Part shown: piece by piece, positions 18,830 to 27,222 of the stretch
Position numbering within the stretch: the stretch's first letter is position 1
How the letters are laid out: each line of letters opens with the position of its first letter
Assembly: GCA_947470805.1 (NCBI GenBank)
Contig: CANIVU010000078.1
Coordinates: 1-42,961 of the forward strand
Reading direction: 5' to 3'
DNA: 42,961 bases
DNA from: Acidobacteriota bacterium
Lineage (GTDB): Bacteria > Acidobacteriota > Terriglobia > Bryobacterales > Bryobacteraceae
Program-made: the position numbers and the translations under genes
The notes under the pieces: model-generated
Database searches by the model: none
Told to the model about the DNA's origin: nothing
What the model saw: the letters and a program-made list of their open reading frames with translations, nothing else

Positions 18830-19055
18830 CCTGACTGTGTATGCGCGGGAGGTGCAGACGACCGAGACGCACCTGATCATCAACACGCATCGCGGGAAGC
18901 ACGAGATCCGGTGGGAGCTGTGTTCGGAGCGGCTGTCGCAGGCGACGCAGGCGGAGCGGGCGCGGCTGGCGTTATCGCCCTCGGGGTGTTCGATCCGTTG
19001 GCCGTTGCTGGACGAAGATCTGGCGATCGGGCCATTGATTTTGCCGGGGCGTTAG
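18819..19055 (+). CDS. DUF2442 small protein
   Basis: A 78-residue protein with the DUF2442 signature EIRWELCSERLSQATQAERA followed by SPSGCSIRWPLLDEDLAIGP. GTG 18819 is chosen because GGAGG stands five bases before it and because it begins just before the conserved core. It starts inside the DUF4160 gene (11-base overlap), so the two proteins are made together, and it ends with a 4-base overlap on the convergent ArsR-methyltransferase gene. Members often have a DNA-binding-like or antitoxin-like reputation from context only; I cannot assign a function. Confidence 0.83.
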   Translation: MSSSLTVYAREVQTTETHLIINTHRGKHEIRWELCSERLSQATQAERARLALSPSGCSIRWPLLDEDLAIGPLILPGR

Positions 19056-19972
19056 CGCGGCTTTTCGGCGACGGCGAGGACGGTCTCCAGGTGGGGGGCT
19101 TCCTCTTCGCGGTGGACGGTGGTGACGTCGGCGGCGCGGAAGCGGGCCTTCTTGAGGAAGTCCAGAAGCTCGACCTGGGTGAAGCCGAGCCAGACGTCGG
19201 CGTAGAGTTCGCGGGCCTCTTCGAAGGTGTGACGCTGGAGGTCGAGGATGACGACGCGGCCGCCGGGCTTCAATATACGAAAGGCTTCGTGGACCGCCTT
19301 TTGGGGGTGGAGGGCGTGGTGGAGCGACTGGCTGAAGAGGGCCAGATCCACGGAGGCATCGGGGAGGGGAAGCTCTTCGAGATCGCCGAGTTGGAACTCC
19401 ACGTTTTTGACGCCGGCGCGGCGGGCGACGCCGTTGGCGTATTCCACCATTTTTTCTGAGTTATCGATGCCGATGACCTGTTCGGCGCGCTGGGCGAGGA
19501 GGAGGGAGAGTGTCCCTTCGCCGGAGCCGATGTCGGCGATGCGCATGGGCGGGAGGAGGCGGATGAGCATCTCCGAGAGGCCCTTCCAGGAGCGACCGGG
19601 CACGTAGTCCTTTCCGAAGCGGCCGGCGAGTTCGTCGAAGTAGGAGCGGACGCGGTCCTTGCGCTTTTTGAGGATGAGGCGGAGGGCTTCGTCGTCGTCG
19701 CGGGTCTCGGTGAGTTCGAGGGCGGACTGGCGGAGGAGGTTTGCGACGGTTTCATCGCCGGAGAAGCGGTAGAGGTTTTTTTGACCGGCGCGGCGGAGTT
19801 CGACGAGTTCGGCCTGGCGGAGTTGGGAGAGGGCCATGGAGATGCGGGACTGGCCCATGGCAAGGATCTCCTGGAGTTCGGCGACGGAGAGTTCTTCGCG
19901 TTCTAGGAGGCGGAGCATGCGGAGTCGGCTTTCGTCACCGAGGAGGCGGAGTGCTTTGAGGAGGCCGGGCAT
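19052..19972 (-). CDS. ArsR-family regulator fused to a SAM-dependent methyltransferase domain (SahR-like)
   Basis: 306 residues. The N-terminal part (about 1-90) is an ArsR winged helix: LKALRLLGDESRLRMLRLLE, recognition helix QSRISMALSQLRQAELVELR. The C-terminal part (about 145-300) is a class I methyltransferase with motif I IADIGSGEGTLSLLLA, the acidic residue in VIGIDNSEKM, and GDLEELPLPDASVDLALFSQ. ArsR regulators of this kind linked to ahcY are known as SahR and respond to S-adenosylhomocysteine in Proteobacteria; the C-terminal domain may be the ligand sensor rather than an enzyme. It is divergent from ahcY with a dyad centred between the genes. ATG 19972 is preferred to an upstream in-frame start because it matches the usual ArsR N-terminus. 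Regulation of ahcY is inferred. Confidence 0.87.
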   Translation of the reverse strand: MPGLLKALRLLGDESRLRMLRLLEREELSVAELQEILAMGQSRISMALSQLRQAELVELRRAGQKNLYRFSGDETVANLLRQSALELTETRDDDEALRLILKKRKDRVRSYFDELAGRFGKDYVPGRSWKGLSEMLIRLLPPMRIADIGSGEGTLSLLLAQRAEQVIGIDNSEKMVEYANGVARRAGVKNVEFQLGDLEELPLPDASVDLALFSQSLHHALHPQKAVHEAFRILKPGGRVVILDLQRHTFEEARELYADVWLGFTQVELLDFLKKARFRAADVTTVHREEEAPHLETVLAVAEKPR

Positions 19973-19988
19973 GTAATATAAATAGAGT

Positions 19989-20012
19989 ATCAATAAATCA
20001 TGATCCCTTGAT
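19989..20012. promoter_or_regulatory. nested dyad operator between the SahR-like gene and ahcY
   Basis: Outer arms ATCAA (19989-19993) and TTGAT (20008-20012) and the inner palindrome ATCATGAT (19997-20004) share the same centre (20000.5), giving 18 of 24 symmetric positions. It lies 17 bases upstream of the regulator start and 44 bases upstream of ahcY, where an ArsR-type repressor would control both genes. Confidence 0.6.
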
Positions 20013-20031
20013 GGGTTTGTGGTAGTCTAAC

Positions 20032-20054
20032 GGGTGAGGAGTTTTTTCTTACCC
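20032..20054 (+). promoter_or_regulatory. hairpin covering the ahcY ribosome binding site
   Basis: GGGTGAG (20032-20038) can pair with CTTACCC (20048-20054), with one G-U pair, closing directly before ATG 20056. GAGGAG (20036-20041), the only Shine-Dalgarno candidate, is half in the stem and half in the loop, 14 bases from the ATG. The hairpin could limit translation or bring the site closer to the start. Confidence 0.4.
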
Positions 20055-20055
20055 T

Positions 20056-21483
20056 ATGAGTTCCACTGCAAACACGCTGGCGACCGAGTATAAGGTTGCC
20101 GATCTTGGTCTGGCCGATTGGGGCCGGAAGGAAATTTCGATCGCCGAGCACGAGATGCCCGGTTTGATGTCGATTCGCCGGAAGTATGCGACGGGCAAGC
20201 CGTTGGCCGGCGTGCGCGTGACGGGGTCGTTGCACATGACGATCCAGACGGCTGTTTTGATTGAAACGCTGGTCGACCTGGGCGCGAGCGTGCGCTGGGC
20301 GAGCTGCAACATTTTCTCGACGCAGGACCATGCGGCGGCTGCGATTGCGGCGGCGGGCGTGCCGGTATTTGCCTGGAAGGGCGAGACGCTGGAAGAGTAC
20401 TGGGAATGCACGATGCGCGCGATCGACCACGGTGGCGAGCAGGGGCCGGAGCTGGTTGTCGACGACGGCGGCGACGTAACGCTGTTGATCCACAAGGGCT
20501 TTGAGCTGGAGAACGGCAGCGACTGGGTGCAGACGCCGTCGGACAGCCACGAAGAGAAGGTCATTAAAGACCTGTTGAAGAAGGTCCATGCCGAGAAGCC
20601 GGGCTACTGGCACGGGTTGGTGGCGGCTTGGAAGGGCGTTTCGGAAGAGACGACGACGGGCGTGCACCGCTTGTACAAGATGCAGCAGGAAGGCAAGTTG
20701 CTGGTGCCGGCGATCAACGTGAACGACTCGGTGACGAAGTCGAAGTTCGACAATTTGTACGGCTGCCGCGAGTCGCTGGGTGATGGCATCAAGCGCGCGA
20801 CGGACGTGATGTTGGCCGGTAAAGTGGCCGTGATTTGCGGTTATGGCGACGTGGGCAAGGGTTCGGCGCAGTCGTTGCGCGGGCTGGGCGCGCGTGTGAT
20901 CGTGACCGAGATCGACCCGATCAATGCGTTGCAGGCGGCGATGGAAGGCTACCAAGTTACGACTCTGGAAGAGACCCTTGGCATTGCCGACATCTACGTG
21001 ACGACGACGGGCAACGTGGACATCATCACGTTGGAACACATGCAGCACATGAAGGACCAGGCGATTGTCTGCAACATCGGCCACTTCGACAACGAGATTC
21101 AGATTGACCGTCTGAACACGGCCGACGGTGTGGTGCGATTGAACATCAAGCCGCAGGTGGACAAGTACACCTTCCCGGCGGGCAACTGCATCTTCATGCT
21201 GGCGGAAGGCCGCCTGGTGAATCTGGGTTGCGCGACTGGGCACCCGAGCTTCGTGATGTCGAACAGCTTCGCGAACCAGACGCTGGCGCAGCTGGATCTG
21301 TGGGCGAACAAGGACACCTACAAGGTGGGTGTTTACACGCTGCCGAAGAAGCTGGACGAAGAAGTGGCTCGGTTGCACCTGGAGAAGATCGGCGTGAAGT
21401 TGACGACCCTGACTCCGCGGCAGGCCGAGTACATCGGCGTGCCGGTGGAAGGGCCGTACAAGCCCGATCACTATCGCTACTAG
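20056..21483 (+). CDS. ahcY: S-adenosylhomocysteine hydrolase (adenosylhomocysteinase)
   Basis: A 475-residue cytoplasmic enzyme that splits S-adenosylhomocysteine into adenosine and homocysteine, clearing the inhibitor formed by methylation and feeding the methionine cycle. Visible hallmarks are the substrate-binding segments [14 protein letters not shown] and [18 protein letters not shown], the NAD-binding motif [11 protein letters not shown] at about residue 262, the insert of the longer bacterial type ([20 protein letters not shown]), [10 protein letters not shown], and the C-terminal KPDHYRY that reaches the neighbouring subunit's NAD site. Length is normal. A dyad operator and an RBS hairpin lie upstream, and a strong intrinsic terminator follows 30 bases after the stop, so it is a single-gene unit. 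Regulation by the divergent ArsR-methyltransferase is likely. Confidence 0.98.
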   Translation: MSSTANTLATEYKVADLGLADWGRKEISIAEHEMPGLMSIRRKYATGKPLAGVRVTGSLHMTIQTAVLIETLVDLGASVRWASCNIFSTQDHAAAAIAAAGVPVFAWKGETLEEYWECTMRAIDHGGEQGPELVVDDGGDVTLLIHKGFELENGSDWVQTPSDSHEEKVIKDLLKKVHAEKPGYWHGLVAAWKGVSEETTTGVHRLYKMQQEGKLLVPAINVNDSVTKSKFDNLYGCRESLGDGIKRATDVMLAGKVAVICGYGDVGKGSAQSLRGLGARVIVTEIDPINALQAAMEGYQVTTLEETLGIADIYVTTTGNVDIITLEHMQHMKDQAIVCNIGHFDNEIQIDRLNTADGVVRLNIKPQVDKYTFPAGNCIFMLAEGRLVNLGCATGHPSFVMSNSFANQTLAQLDLWANKDTYKVGVYTLPKKLDEEVARLHLEKIGVKLTTLTPRQAEYIGVPVEGPYKPDHYRY

Positions 21484-21513
21484 TTTGTTCTGATCTCCTA
21501 AGGACCCTCCGAC

Positions 21514-21542
21514 CCCCCGCCTCACGGCGGGGGAATTTTTTT
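21514..21542 (+). terminator. intrinsic terminator of ahcY
   Basis: CCCCCGCC-TCAC-GGCGGGGG forms a perfect 8-bp GC stem with a 4-base loop, followed by AATTTTTTT. It starts 30 bases after the ahcY stop codon. Confidence 0.93.
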
Positions 21543-21700
21543 GTGGATGGGTCTTTGGGTGCGGGCCTGCCTGGGCCGGGATATTGGGATTTCAAAGAGC
21601 TGGTGGCGACTGGTAACGATGGCGGGTTGCCAAGATTGCTGCCGCCGGTTGTTTCCCCGTTTCTCGCGGATGTTTTCGCGTGTTTGGGGGGCCGGTGGAC

Positions 21701-21804
21701 GGGCCGCTTGCTGACGCGCGCGCTTCGGAAACGGGGGGCCGCTTGCTGACGCGCGCGGTTCGGAAACGGAGGGCCGCTGGCTGACGGGCGCCGCACGGAA
21801 GCGT
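21701..21804. repeat. 35-bp tandem repeat, three units
   Basis: Units at 21701-21735, 21736-21770 and 21771-21804 each begin GGGCCGCT and hold CTGACG-GCG and CGGAA. The first two are 35 bp and differ at two positions; the third is 34 bp and diverged. A fourth partial unit starts at 21805 and runs into the stop codon of the terminase-like gene. It resembles GC-rich dispersed intergenic repeats. There is no spacer structure of a CRISPR. Confidence 0.8.
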
Positions 21805-21814
21805 GGGCCGCGGG

Positions 21815-23250
21815 TTAATCGCTGTGTTCCCATTCGGGGGCGAAGAGTTCGAAGTCGTCGCGGAGGCATTTGCGGAATGTCTCGACGCTGATGTACTGGC
21901 CACCGGCGGCGATGAACCGGCAGTCGAACTCCTGCTGGAAGGTCTCTTCCGACATCGACTCGCGGAGCTTTTTTATGGCCTCTTCGCTGATTCTGGGGCA
22001 GTCCGCGAGGGTTCCGAAGATGCGGGTCCAGGGGCCTCCGGGCTGGTGCCACTTGTCGTAGAAGTAGCCGGATTGACCGTTGGGCGTGCTCAAGAGCATG
22101 AGCGTGCCGTTGGAGACCGAGAGCATGGGCTCCAGCGCGGTAAAAAGCGTGTCGCTGGCGAAGGCGGCTTCGTCGACGACGATCAGTGATGGCGCGGAGA
22201 AGCAGCGGATCTTCTCTTCGTTGTCGGGCAGGGCTATGACGCTGGCCCCGTTGGCGAGGGTGAAGCCTTCGCACTGCGGGGGCGCGGGAAAGAGGTCGAG
22301 ATCCATGAAACGGGCCATTTGGCGGGTTTCTGCAGGATCTGGCCGGATTGGCGGCCGCTGGCGCTGGCCAGCAGGATGGTCGCGTTCGGTTTGTGGACGG
22401 CTTCGTGGAGCACACGCACGGCGGCGGCGGTGGATTTTCCGGCCTGGCGCGGGCCCAGCACGATGATGCGCGTGTTGGTCTCGGTCAGGATCTGCTCCTG
22501 GATGGCGTCGGCCTGGAAGTCGAGGTTGTCGGCGGCCCAGGCGGTGATTGGCTCGTGCTTGGGCTCGGCTTCGGGCGCGGCTTCCGGTTCCGGCTTGACG
22601 GGGAACGTTTCGGGGAGCGGCTCGGCGGTCGCTTCGACGGTGTAGGGCGCCTCGGCGAGGGTGCCGTCGACGGGTTGGGCGTCGGCGGTTTGGGGGAGAT
22701 CGGGGTTTTGGCGCCTGTTTATTTTCAATGACATCTGGGACGGTCCGCTTGTACAGCCGCGTTTTTCGAGGCGGAGGAGCATGCGGAAGAGGCGCTCGGT
22801 CTCGCGGTTGTGGAAGGCGAGGCGGACGTGAAAGCGGTCGATGGCGCCGTTGACGGTTTGGACACTGAGCTTTTCGGTTTCGAGGTTGAGCTTGGCCTGA
22901 TCGCGGCAGTGGGGCGCGTTGTTGGCGACGGTGATGAGGAGATCGTGCATGTAGTCGTTTTTGGCGGCGACGAGACGTTTGGATTCCCAGATGTGGCCGA
23001 CGAGCTGGTTGACGAGGAATTCGGCCTGGAAGCCGTTGGGCTGCCAGTAGGCGTATTGCTGGGCCTTGAGTTCGAGGAACTCGGCGTTGGATTCACCGGG
23101 GAGCATGTGTCCGCGGGTGGAGTAGAGGCCGTGCTTGTAGCTGGCGGTTTGGGAGCGGTGCATACCCTCGGGCGTTTTCGGGCCCTTGGATTTGGCGCCG
23201 TTGGCGCGGGCGCGCTGGGCACGTTCGGTTTTCTTGTCGAGCGTGGGCAT
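21815..23250 (-). pseudogene. terminase-like ATPase with novel N-terminal domain, one-base frameshift
   Basis: Minus-strand gene of about 478 residues if repaired. Residues 1-30 (RAQRARANGAKSKGPKTPEG) match a short domain seen in many acidobacterial hypothetical proteins. Residues about 30-190 are helical and unassigned, and 190-235 are Pro/Glu-rich. Then comes a terminase large-subunit ATPase: Walker A GPRQAGKST near 265, then TILLASASGRQSGQILQK. The frame is lost at the AAA run near 22318-22321; one added A would continue into MARFMDLDLF, Walker B SLIVVDEAAF and the coupling motif LLSTPNGQSGYFYDKW. The protein ends about 80 residues later with no room for the usual nuclease domain. AGGAAAGGAG precedes ATG 23250. 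No phage genes surround it. The frameshift may be real decay or a homopolymer error. Confidence 0.75.
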
Positions 23251-23805
23251 GGGGTCTCCTTTCCTGGGTGTAGAAATGGGAAAGGCCTCCGGCGCCGGGT
23301 GGGGCGCGGGAGGCCTTTCTGATTTGGTTGTAGCAGAGGAGGGGGCGAAAACGAACTTTTGGGGGGAGGGGAAGGGGTGGAAGTGGTTGATTTGGTTGGG
23401 GAAAAGATTATTTTCGAGTTGTGTGACTGCGAAATTTTAATGTGGTTTTTTTGGGGGGGATGCCATCCTGGGGGCCAATGTGCGAACCATCGTGTTCCTG
23501 CTGGTTTGCCTCATAACTGTTTGTGATACGGCCGATTGTGGGGATTGTTCAGCCAGCCGGATAATCGCGATTGATTAACCGAGGCTCGGCGTTCAATCGG
23601 TAACCAATATGAGATTGTGGCGTGGAATCTGGTTGCGGAGACGAGGATTCCGAGTTTGACAAGAGGTTTGGTTCACTCCTGTCATGGGGCAAGACTGATC
23701 GTACTCACCCTGGTGCATACACGGCGTACACTGTCCCTGCGGCTCGCGGGGAACAACGAGAACAAATCTGCTGATGCAAGAGCGCCTAGTGTTTGGAAAC
23801 CCAGT
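23251..23805. other. intergenic region without recognised gene
   Basis: 555 bases between the terminase-like gene and the PEP-CTERM gene. The left part holds an 11-bp stem hairpin (23280-23319). From about 23340 to 23460 the sequence is G/T-rich with homopolymer runs, probably the terminase-like gene's promoter region. The rest, 23460-23805, has short open frames with no recognisable protein. The G-rich + strand bias of the preceding 8 kb ends here. Confidence 0.6.
23280..23319. repeat. hairpin upstream of the terminase-like gene
   Basis: GAAAGGCCTCC (23280-23290) and GGAGGCCTTTC (23309-23319) form a perfect 11-bp stem with an 18-base loop. On the minus strand it would lie in the leader about 30 bases before the start codon, as a possible attenuator; on the plus strand it resembles a terminator with a poor T-tract. 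Confidence 0.55.
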
Positions 23806-24579
23806 TTACCGGGAGGACTGGCGCCGACGGATAATCGCACCTACGGCCAGACCGGAGAAGACCAGAATGACGGACGAAGGTTCCGGCACGGCCTCGATCG
23901 GATCCGAGTTGTTGAAGGCCAGATTGCCTGTATTCCATGCGAAGAGGGCAACTGTGTCTACCGCCAGGACTCTGCCGTTGAAGTTGGTCGTACCACCGTT
24001 GGCATCCACGGTTGCGCCATTACCATCTATAACGAGAACTCCAGCGAACACGCTATTCACCACGGTGACATCTTGCGGGATGTACCAGATCACGTCATCG
24101 CTCGACAGCCCCCCACTGAGCGTGATGTTGACGCCGCTGAACGTCAAAGCCGTAGCCCCTACATATTTAAAAACGTAGTTGCCGGGCCCGCTCAAGCTCA
24201 CGTTCGCTGGTGGTGGGGCGGCAAATGTGTACTCGCCTGGAGTAAGGCCCACCCATGAGCTAATGGAGGTTCCGACTACCGCGTTGAGCGTTGAAGTGAG
24301 ATTGTAAAAAGCGTTGTATTCCGCCCCGTTGAACGCCACCGTATTGTACGCTCCGCCGTTAAAGACGATGGCGTCGGGTCCGCCAAACGCAAAGCGGCTG
24401 CCCGCATCCAAGCCGTTGTTGATTGTCGTGGTACCAGAGCCAAAGTTGGAATTGTTGACGAATCCGTCCGCGGAGAATACGGCGTAATCGGCCATTAACC
24501 CAAGAGGAATAGGTGCCGCAAAGCTTAAGGCCGAAGTGAGGCCCAAAAGCCCCAAGGTGTACATTGCGCTGCGAATCAT
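23806..24579 (-). CDS. PEP-CTERM secreted protein with DUF3494 (ice-binding-like) fold features
   Basis: A 257-residue exported protein. The ATG at 24579 is chosen because GGAGGAG stands just before it; the signal peptide is MIRSAMYTLGLLGLTSALSFA. The C-terminus is a PEP-CTERM sorting tag: VPEPS, a hydrophobic helix (VILVFSGLAVGAII) and a basic end (RRRQSSR), which directs processing by an exosortase encoded elsewhere. The body is Asn/Gly/Thr-rich; DVTVVNSVFAGVLVIDGNGA and GGTTNFNGRVLA recall the beta-helical DUF3494 ice-binding/adhesin family, with weak similarity only. Exosortase systems are usually linked to exopolysaccharide, which fits the locus 3 kb away. Substrate or ligand unknown. 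Confidence 0.82.
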   Translation of the reverse strand: MIRSAMYTLGLLGLTSALSFAAPIPLGLMADYAVFSADGFVNNSNFGSGTTTINNGLDAGSRFAFGGPDAIVFNGGAYNTVAFNGAEYNAFYNLTSTLNAVVGTSISSWVGLTPGEYTFAAPPPANVSLSGPGNYVFKYVGATALTFSGVNITLSGGLSSDDVIWYIPQDVTVVNSVFAGVLVIDGNGATVDANGGTTNFNGRVLAVDTVALFAWNTGNLAFNNSDPIEAVPEPSSVILVFSGLAVGAIIRRRQSSR

Positions 24580-24737
24580 AAACTCCTCCGAAGTGGCGAA
24601 CACCGAATTGACAAAAAATGCTAACTACGACTGACCTAAGGTCTGGTAGGCGCTTTTTTTAAGTAATCCCCCTGAGTTTAGTCAGCCTGACGCTGACAGT
24701 CAAGCCCAAGACTGCATTTGGTGTAGTTTGGTGAGTG

Positions 24738-24784
24738 AGAATCTCCAGATTTCGCTTTTCGCCTGTTCGAAATCTCGAGATTCT
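24738..24784. repeat. 17-bp inverted repeat with one mismatch
   Basis: Arms at 24738-24754 and 24768-24784 (AGAATCTC-AGATTTCG, one C/G mismatch), with a 13-base loop. The right arm contains its own palindrome AATCTCGAGATT. It lies 87-133 bases past the stop of the GH6-like gene; neither side has a T-run, so a terminator function is uncertain. It could be the trace of a mobile element. Confidence 0.6.
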
Positions 24785-24870
24785 GTTCAGTCGGCACGCC
24801 GTCGTGGCGCTCCGGCTGCCAGTACAGGGGGATGTGGAACCTGGGGGGGCGACCCGGGAGCGGCCCGGAA

Positions 24871-27222
24871 CTATTTCACCGGTAGTAACACCGGGTTGGA
24901 CAGGTACTCCTGCGCCTTCACAATCCACAGATAGCCATCGGAGGGCGGGGCGCCCACGTTGGTGGTACTGGCGCCTACACCGGCCCCGAACATCGCTGCG
25001 ATCACACCAGCCTTCGCGGCCTCCGCCATGTGACTGGACCAGGTCACGTTGTCGTCGGATACCGAGAGGCCGGGATCCTCACTCGCATTCAAAGAAAAGA
25101 ACTGCTTGCGCGCGCCCGTGGTCGTAAACGTGTCGCCGAAAAAGAACGTCGTGGAAGAGTCCTCGTGACTCTGATAGAGATAGTTAAAATCGGGGAACTT
25201 GCCATTGTTGGCATATGGATTCGACGCCGTGCTCGAATTGATGTGGCCCACCGGCAACTGCCATAGGATCACGGGAAGCCGGGTGGTCTGGTTGAGCGCC
25301 GACACGAAAGTCAGGTAGTTTCGCCAATGGTCATTGTTCCAGAACCAGACGGAATTCGCCGGGTCTTTGGCGGCTGATGACTCGTAGCCAGTTGCATCCA
25401 GACCGTACTTGTCGATGGAAATAAAGCTCGCGCCATAACTGGCTACGCCCGCTGACAGATAGTAGCGAGCGATGGCAGCGGCTTCAGCAGCGATCGCGCT
25501 GCGCCCGGTTGCAAAATCGCCCGTATCCGTCTTGTGCATCAAACCGCGGTTCGGTACTGGGGTTGTCCAGCCGCCTGCCGGCGACGCCCAGAGATTAAAC
25601 TGCCAGCCAAAAACGGCCTTGGGGGCATACTTGGAAATTGTGTAGTTGATCGCCCGAACTAATCCCTCGATGTTCGACGGAAACTGCGGGTCCGTGGTGG
25701 CGTTCAACACGCCGGATTCATACGCGGCTGCGGTAGCGGCGGAGATGGCGGACGGGGGCCGGTTTGCGTTTTGGGCCAGATAACCAAGAAAATCCGGTTC
25801 CAGGATGAAGCCCACCGGGTCATCCGGGGACTCGCGGGTGGCGATATCAAGAGCCAGCTTCAAATTCTTGAAGTAGGCGGCCATGTAGGCTGGGTCGTTC
25901 GCGTTGGCGAGGTCGATCTCGAAGCTCTCGCTGCCGGCTGGGATGTTGTAGAAGACGAAGAATGGAATCATCCCGAGGGTGCGGCTGGTGCGGATATAGT
26001 TGGTGGCGCGGTCCCCCAAGCGAACAGACCAGGTATCCCAACCCTGAAACGGACCGCCGTTCAAGTATATGTATCGAGAGTCGACCCGTCGGTTCTGGCT
26101 ACCCGACCGAAAGTCCTGCCAAAAATTCAGATGGGCGGAAGTGTCTTCACTGACCGAGCCGAGCCATAGATGTTTCGGAAGTCCGGGAAGGCTTCCGTCG
26201 GCGTTACGAACCCGGACACCGACAAGCCGGGTTGCACCCGTGGATTGTTCGATGATCCGAAGAGCGGCTCTGCCCGGCGCGAGTCCTGTGAGTACCACCG
26301 CCCCGCCTCCGGCGTCGATCGAAGCCGAGAGAACTGCCGGATTATTGGTCGCTACTGTGAAGCGCCCCTCATTTTGTCCCTTCATGCTCAGCGCATATCG
26401 AACAGTGGCTTGGTCGATGGTGAACTGCGTTGCTGTGGCCGTTTTGTCAACGGTGTCGATCGTGATATCGGCGGCCGGCGGTGGCGTCGGCGTGTCGGCC
26501 AGGACGACCTTGAAAGAGCAGGGAGTGTCATTTAGCCGGCATTCGGAGACGCTGTTGGCGGTAAGGCTACCCGAGCCTGTCAGTCCGAGCGAAACGGAGG
26601 AGGCGGCTGGAACCGCCGCGGTTTCCCCGAATCCTGCGATTCGATAGATCTCCCCGTCGCGGGTGAAAGTACCGTTCCACATCGCCTCGATCGCCTGATC
26701 GAATCGAAAACTGAGCGCCCACGGAGACAGTGCGGAGGACCCCGTGTTGGAGATACTAAGGTTCGCCGAGAAGCCGCCTACCCAGCGTCCGGTTTGTGTC
26801 AACGTGATCTGCGCGCCTTCGGCGGACGCGGGGGGGGCGATAGCTGCTCCGCTCAGGCGGAAATTCGAAGGACCCTCTTTCAGCTCTCCCGGCGACCCGG
26901 TAAACCCGACAGTGACAGATCCGCCGGAGACGATGGTGTCGTTCCACCCGGCTGATTTCACAGTGTAGCGATTGGCGGCCCGGGTGACGAGCGTTCCATC
27001 CCAAATCGCGTCGATGGACCGATCAAAATCGAATTCCAGTACCCACGCCGACATGGAATTGGCGGACGTATTGGTAATCGTAATCTGCCCGACAAAGCCT
27101 GAACCCCAATCGGAGGTCGTCTGGAATTTGACAACAGGCGCGGTCTGGGAATGGCCTACCGGGACAACGCCAATCAGTAGTAAAAAAAATAGCCAAGACA
27201 CCTGCAGGGCAGGGAAACGCAT
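24871..27222 (-). CDS. secreted putative glycoside hydrolase, two CBM2-like domains plus distant GH6-like domain
   Basis: A 783-residue exported protein. A signal peptide (ending PVGHSQ) is followed by two cellulose-binding family-2-like modules (about 27-125 and 130-245), each with the typical W-SGF-G-ITITNT and W-L-F-FD start. An Ig-like linker domain (about 250-340) and a C-terminal region (about 345-783) follow. That region shows both GH6 landmarks in degenerate form: VFYNIP (V-x-Y-x2-P, then AGS instead of x-RD) and ILEPDFLGYL near 473-482, where D477 matches the GH6 acid catalyst. It may cut cellulose or another beta-glucan; the catalytic assignment is tentative. It is divergent from the exopolysaccharide operon with 149 bases between, so it may trim or release that polymer. 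No dockerin or PEP-CTERM tag is seen. Confidence 0.7.
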   Translation of the reverse strand: MRFPALQVSWLFFLLLIGVVPVGHSQTAPVVKFQTTSDWGSGFVGQITITNTSANSMSAWVLEFDFDRSIDAIWDGTLVTRAANRYTVKSAGWNDTIVSGGSVTVGFTGSPGELKEGPSNFRLSGAAIAPPASAEGAQITLTQTGRWVGGFSANLSISNTGSSALSPWALSFRFDQAIEAMWNGTFTRDGEIYRIAGFGETAAVPAASSVSLGLTGSGSLTANSVSECRLNDTPCSFKVVLADTPTPPPAADITIDTVDKTATATQFTIDQATVRYALSMKGQNEGRFTVATNNPAVLSASIDAGGGAVVLTGLAPGRAALRIIEQSTGATRLVGVRVRNADGSLPGLPKHLWLGSVSEDTSAHLNFWQDFRSGSQNRRVDSRYIYLNGGPFQGWDTWSVRLGDRATNYIRTSRTLGMIPFFVFYNIPAGSESFEIDLANANDPAYMAAYFKNLKLALDIATRESPDDPVGFILEPDFLGYLAQNANRPPSAISAATAAAYESGVLNATTDPQFPSNIEGLVRAINYTISKYAPKAVFGWQFNLWASPAGGWTTPVPNRGLMHKTDTGDFATGRSAIAAEAAAIARYYLSAGVASYGASFISIDKYGLDATGYESSAAKDPANSVWFWNNDHWRNYLTFVSALNQTTRLPVILWQLPVGHINSSTASNPYANNGKFPDFNYLYQSHEDSSTTFFFGDTFTTTGARKQFFSLNASEDPGLSVSDDNVTWSSHMAEAAKAGVIAAMFGAGVGASTTNVGAPPSDGYLWIVKAQEYLSNPVLLPVK

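Noticed and set aside
19990-21525. A 511-codon open frame antisense to ahcY
   Set aside because: His/Arg/Val-rich shadow opposite a highly conserved gene; it also crosses the terminator.
21701-21804. A CRISPR array
   Set aside because: The 35-bp units are contiguous with no unique spacers, and no cas gene is present.
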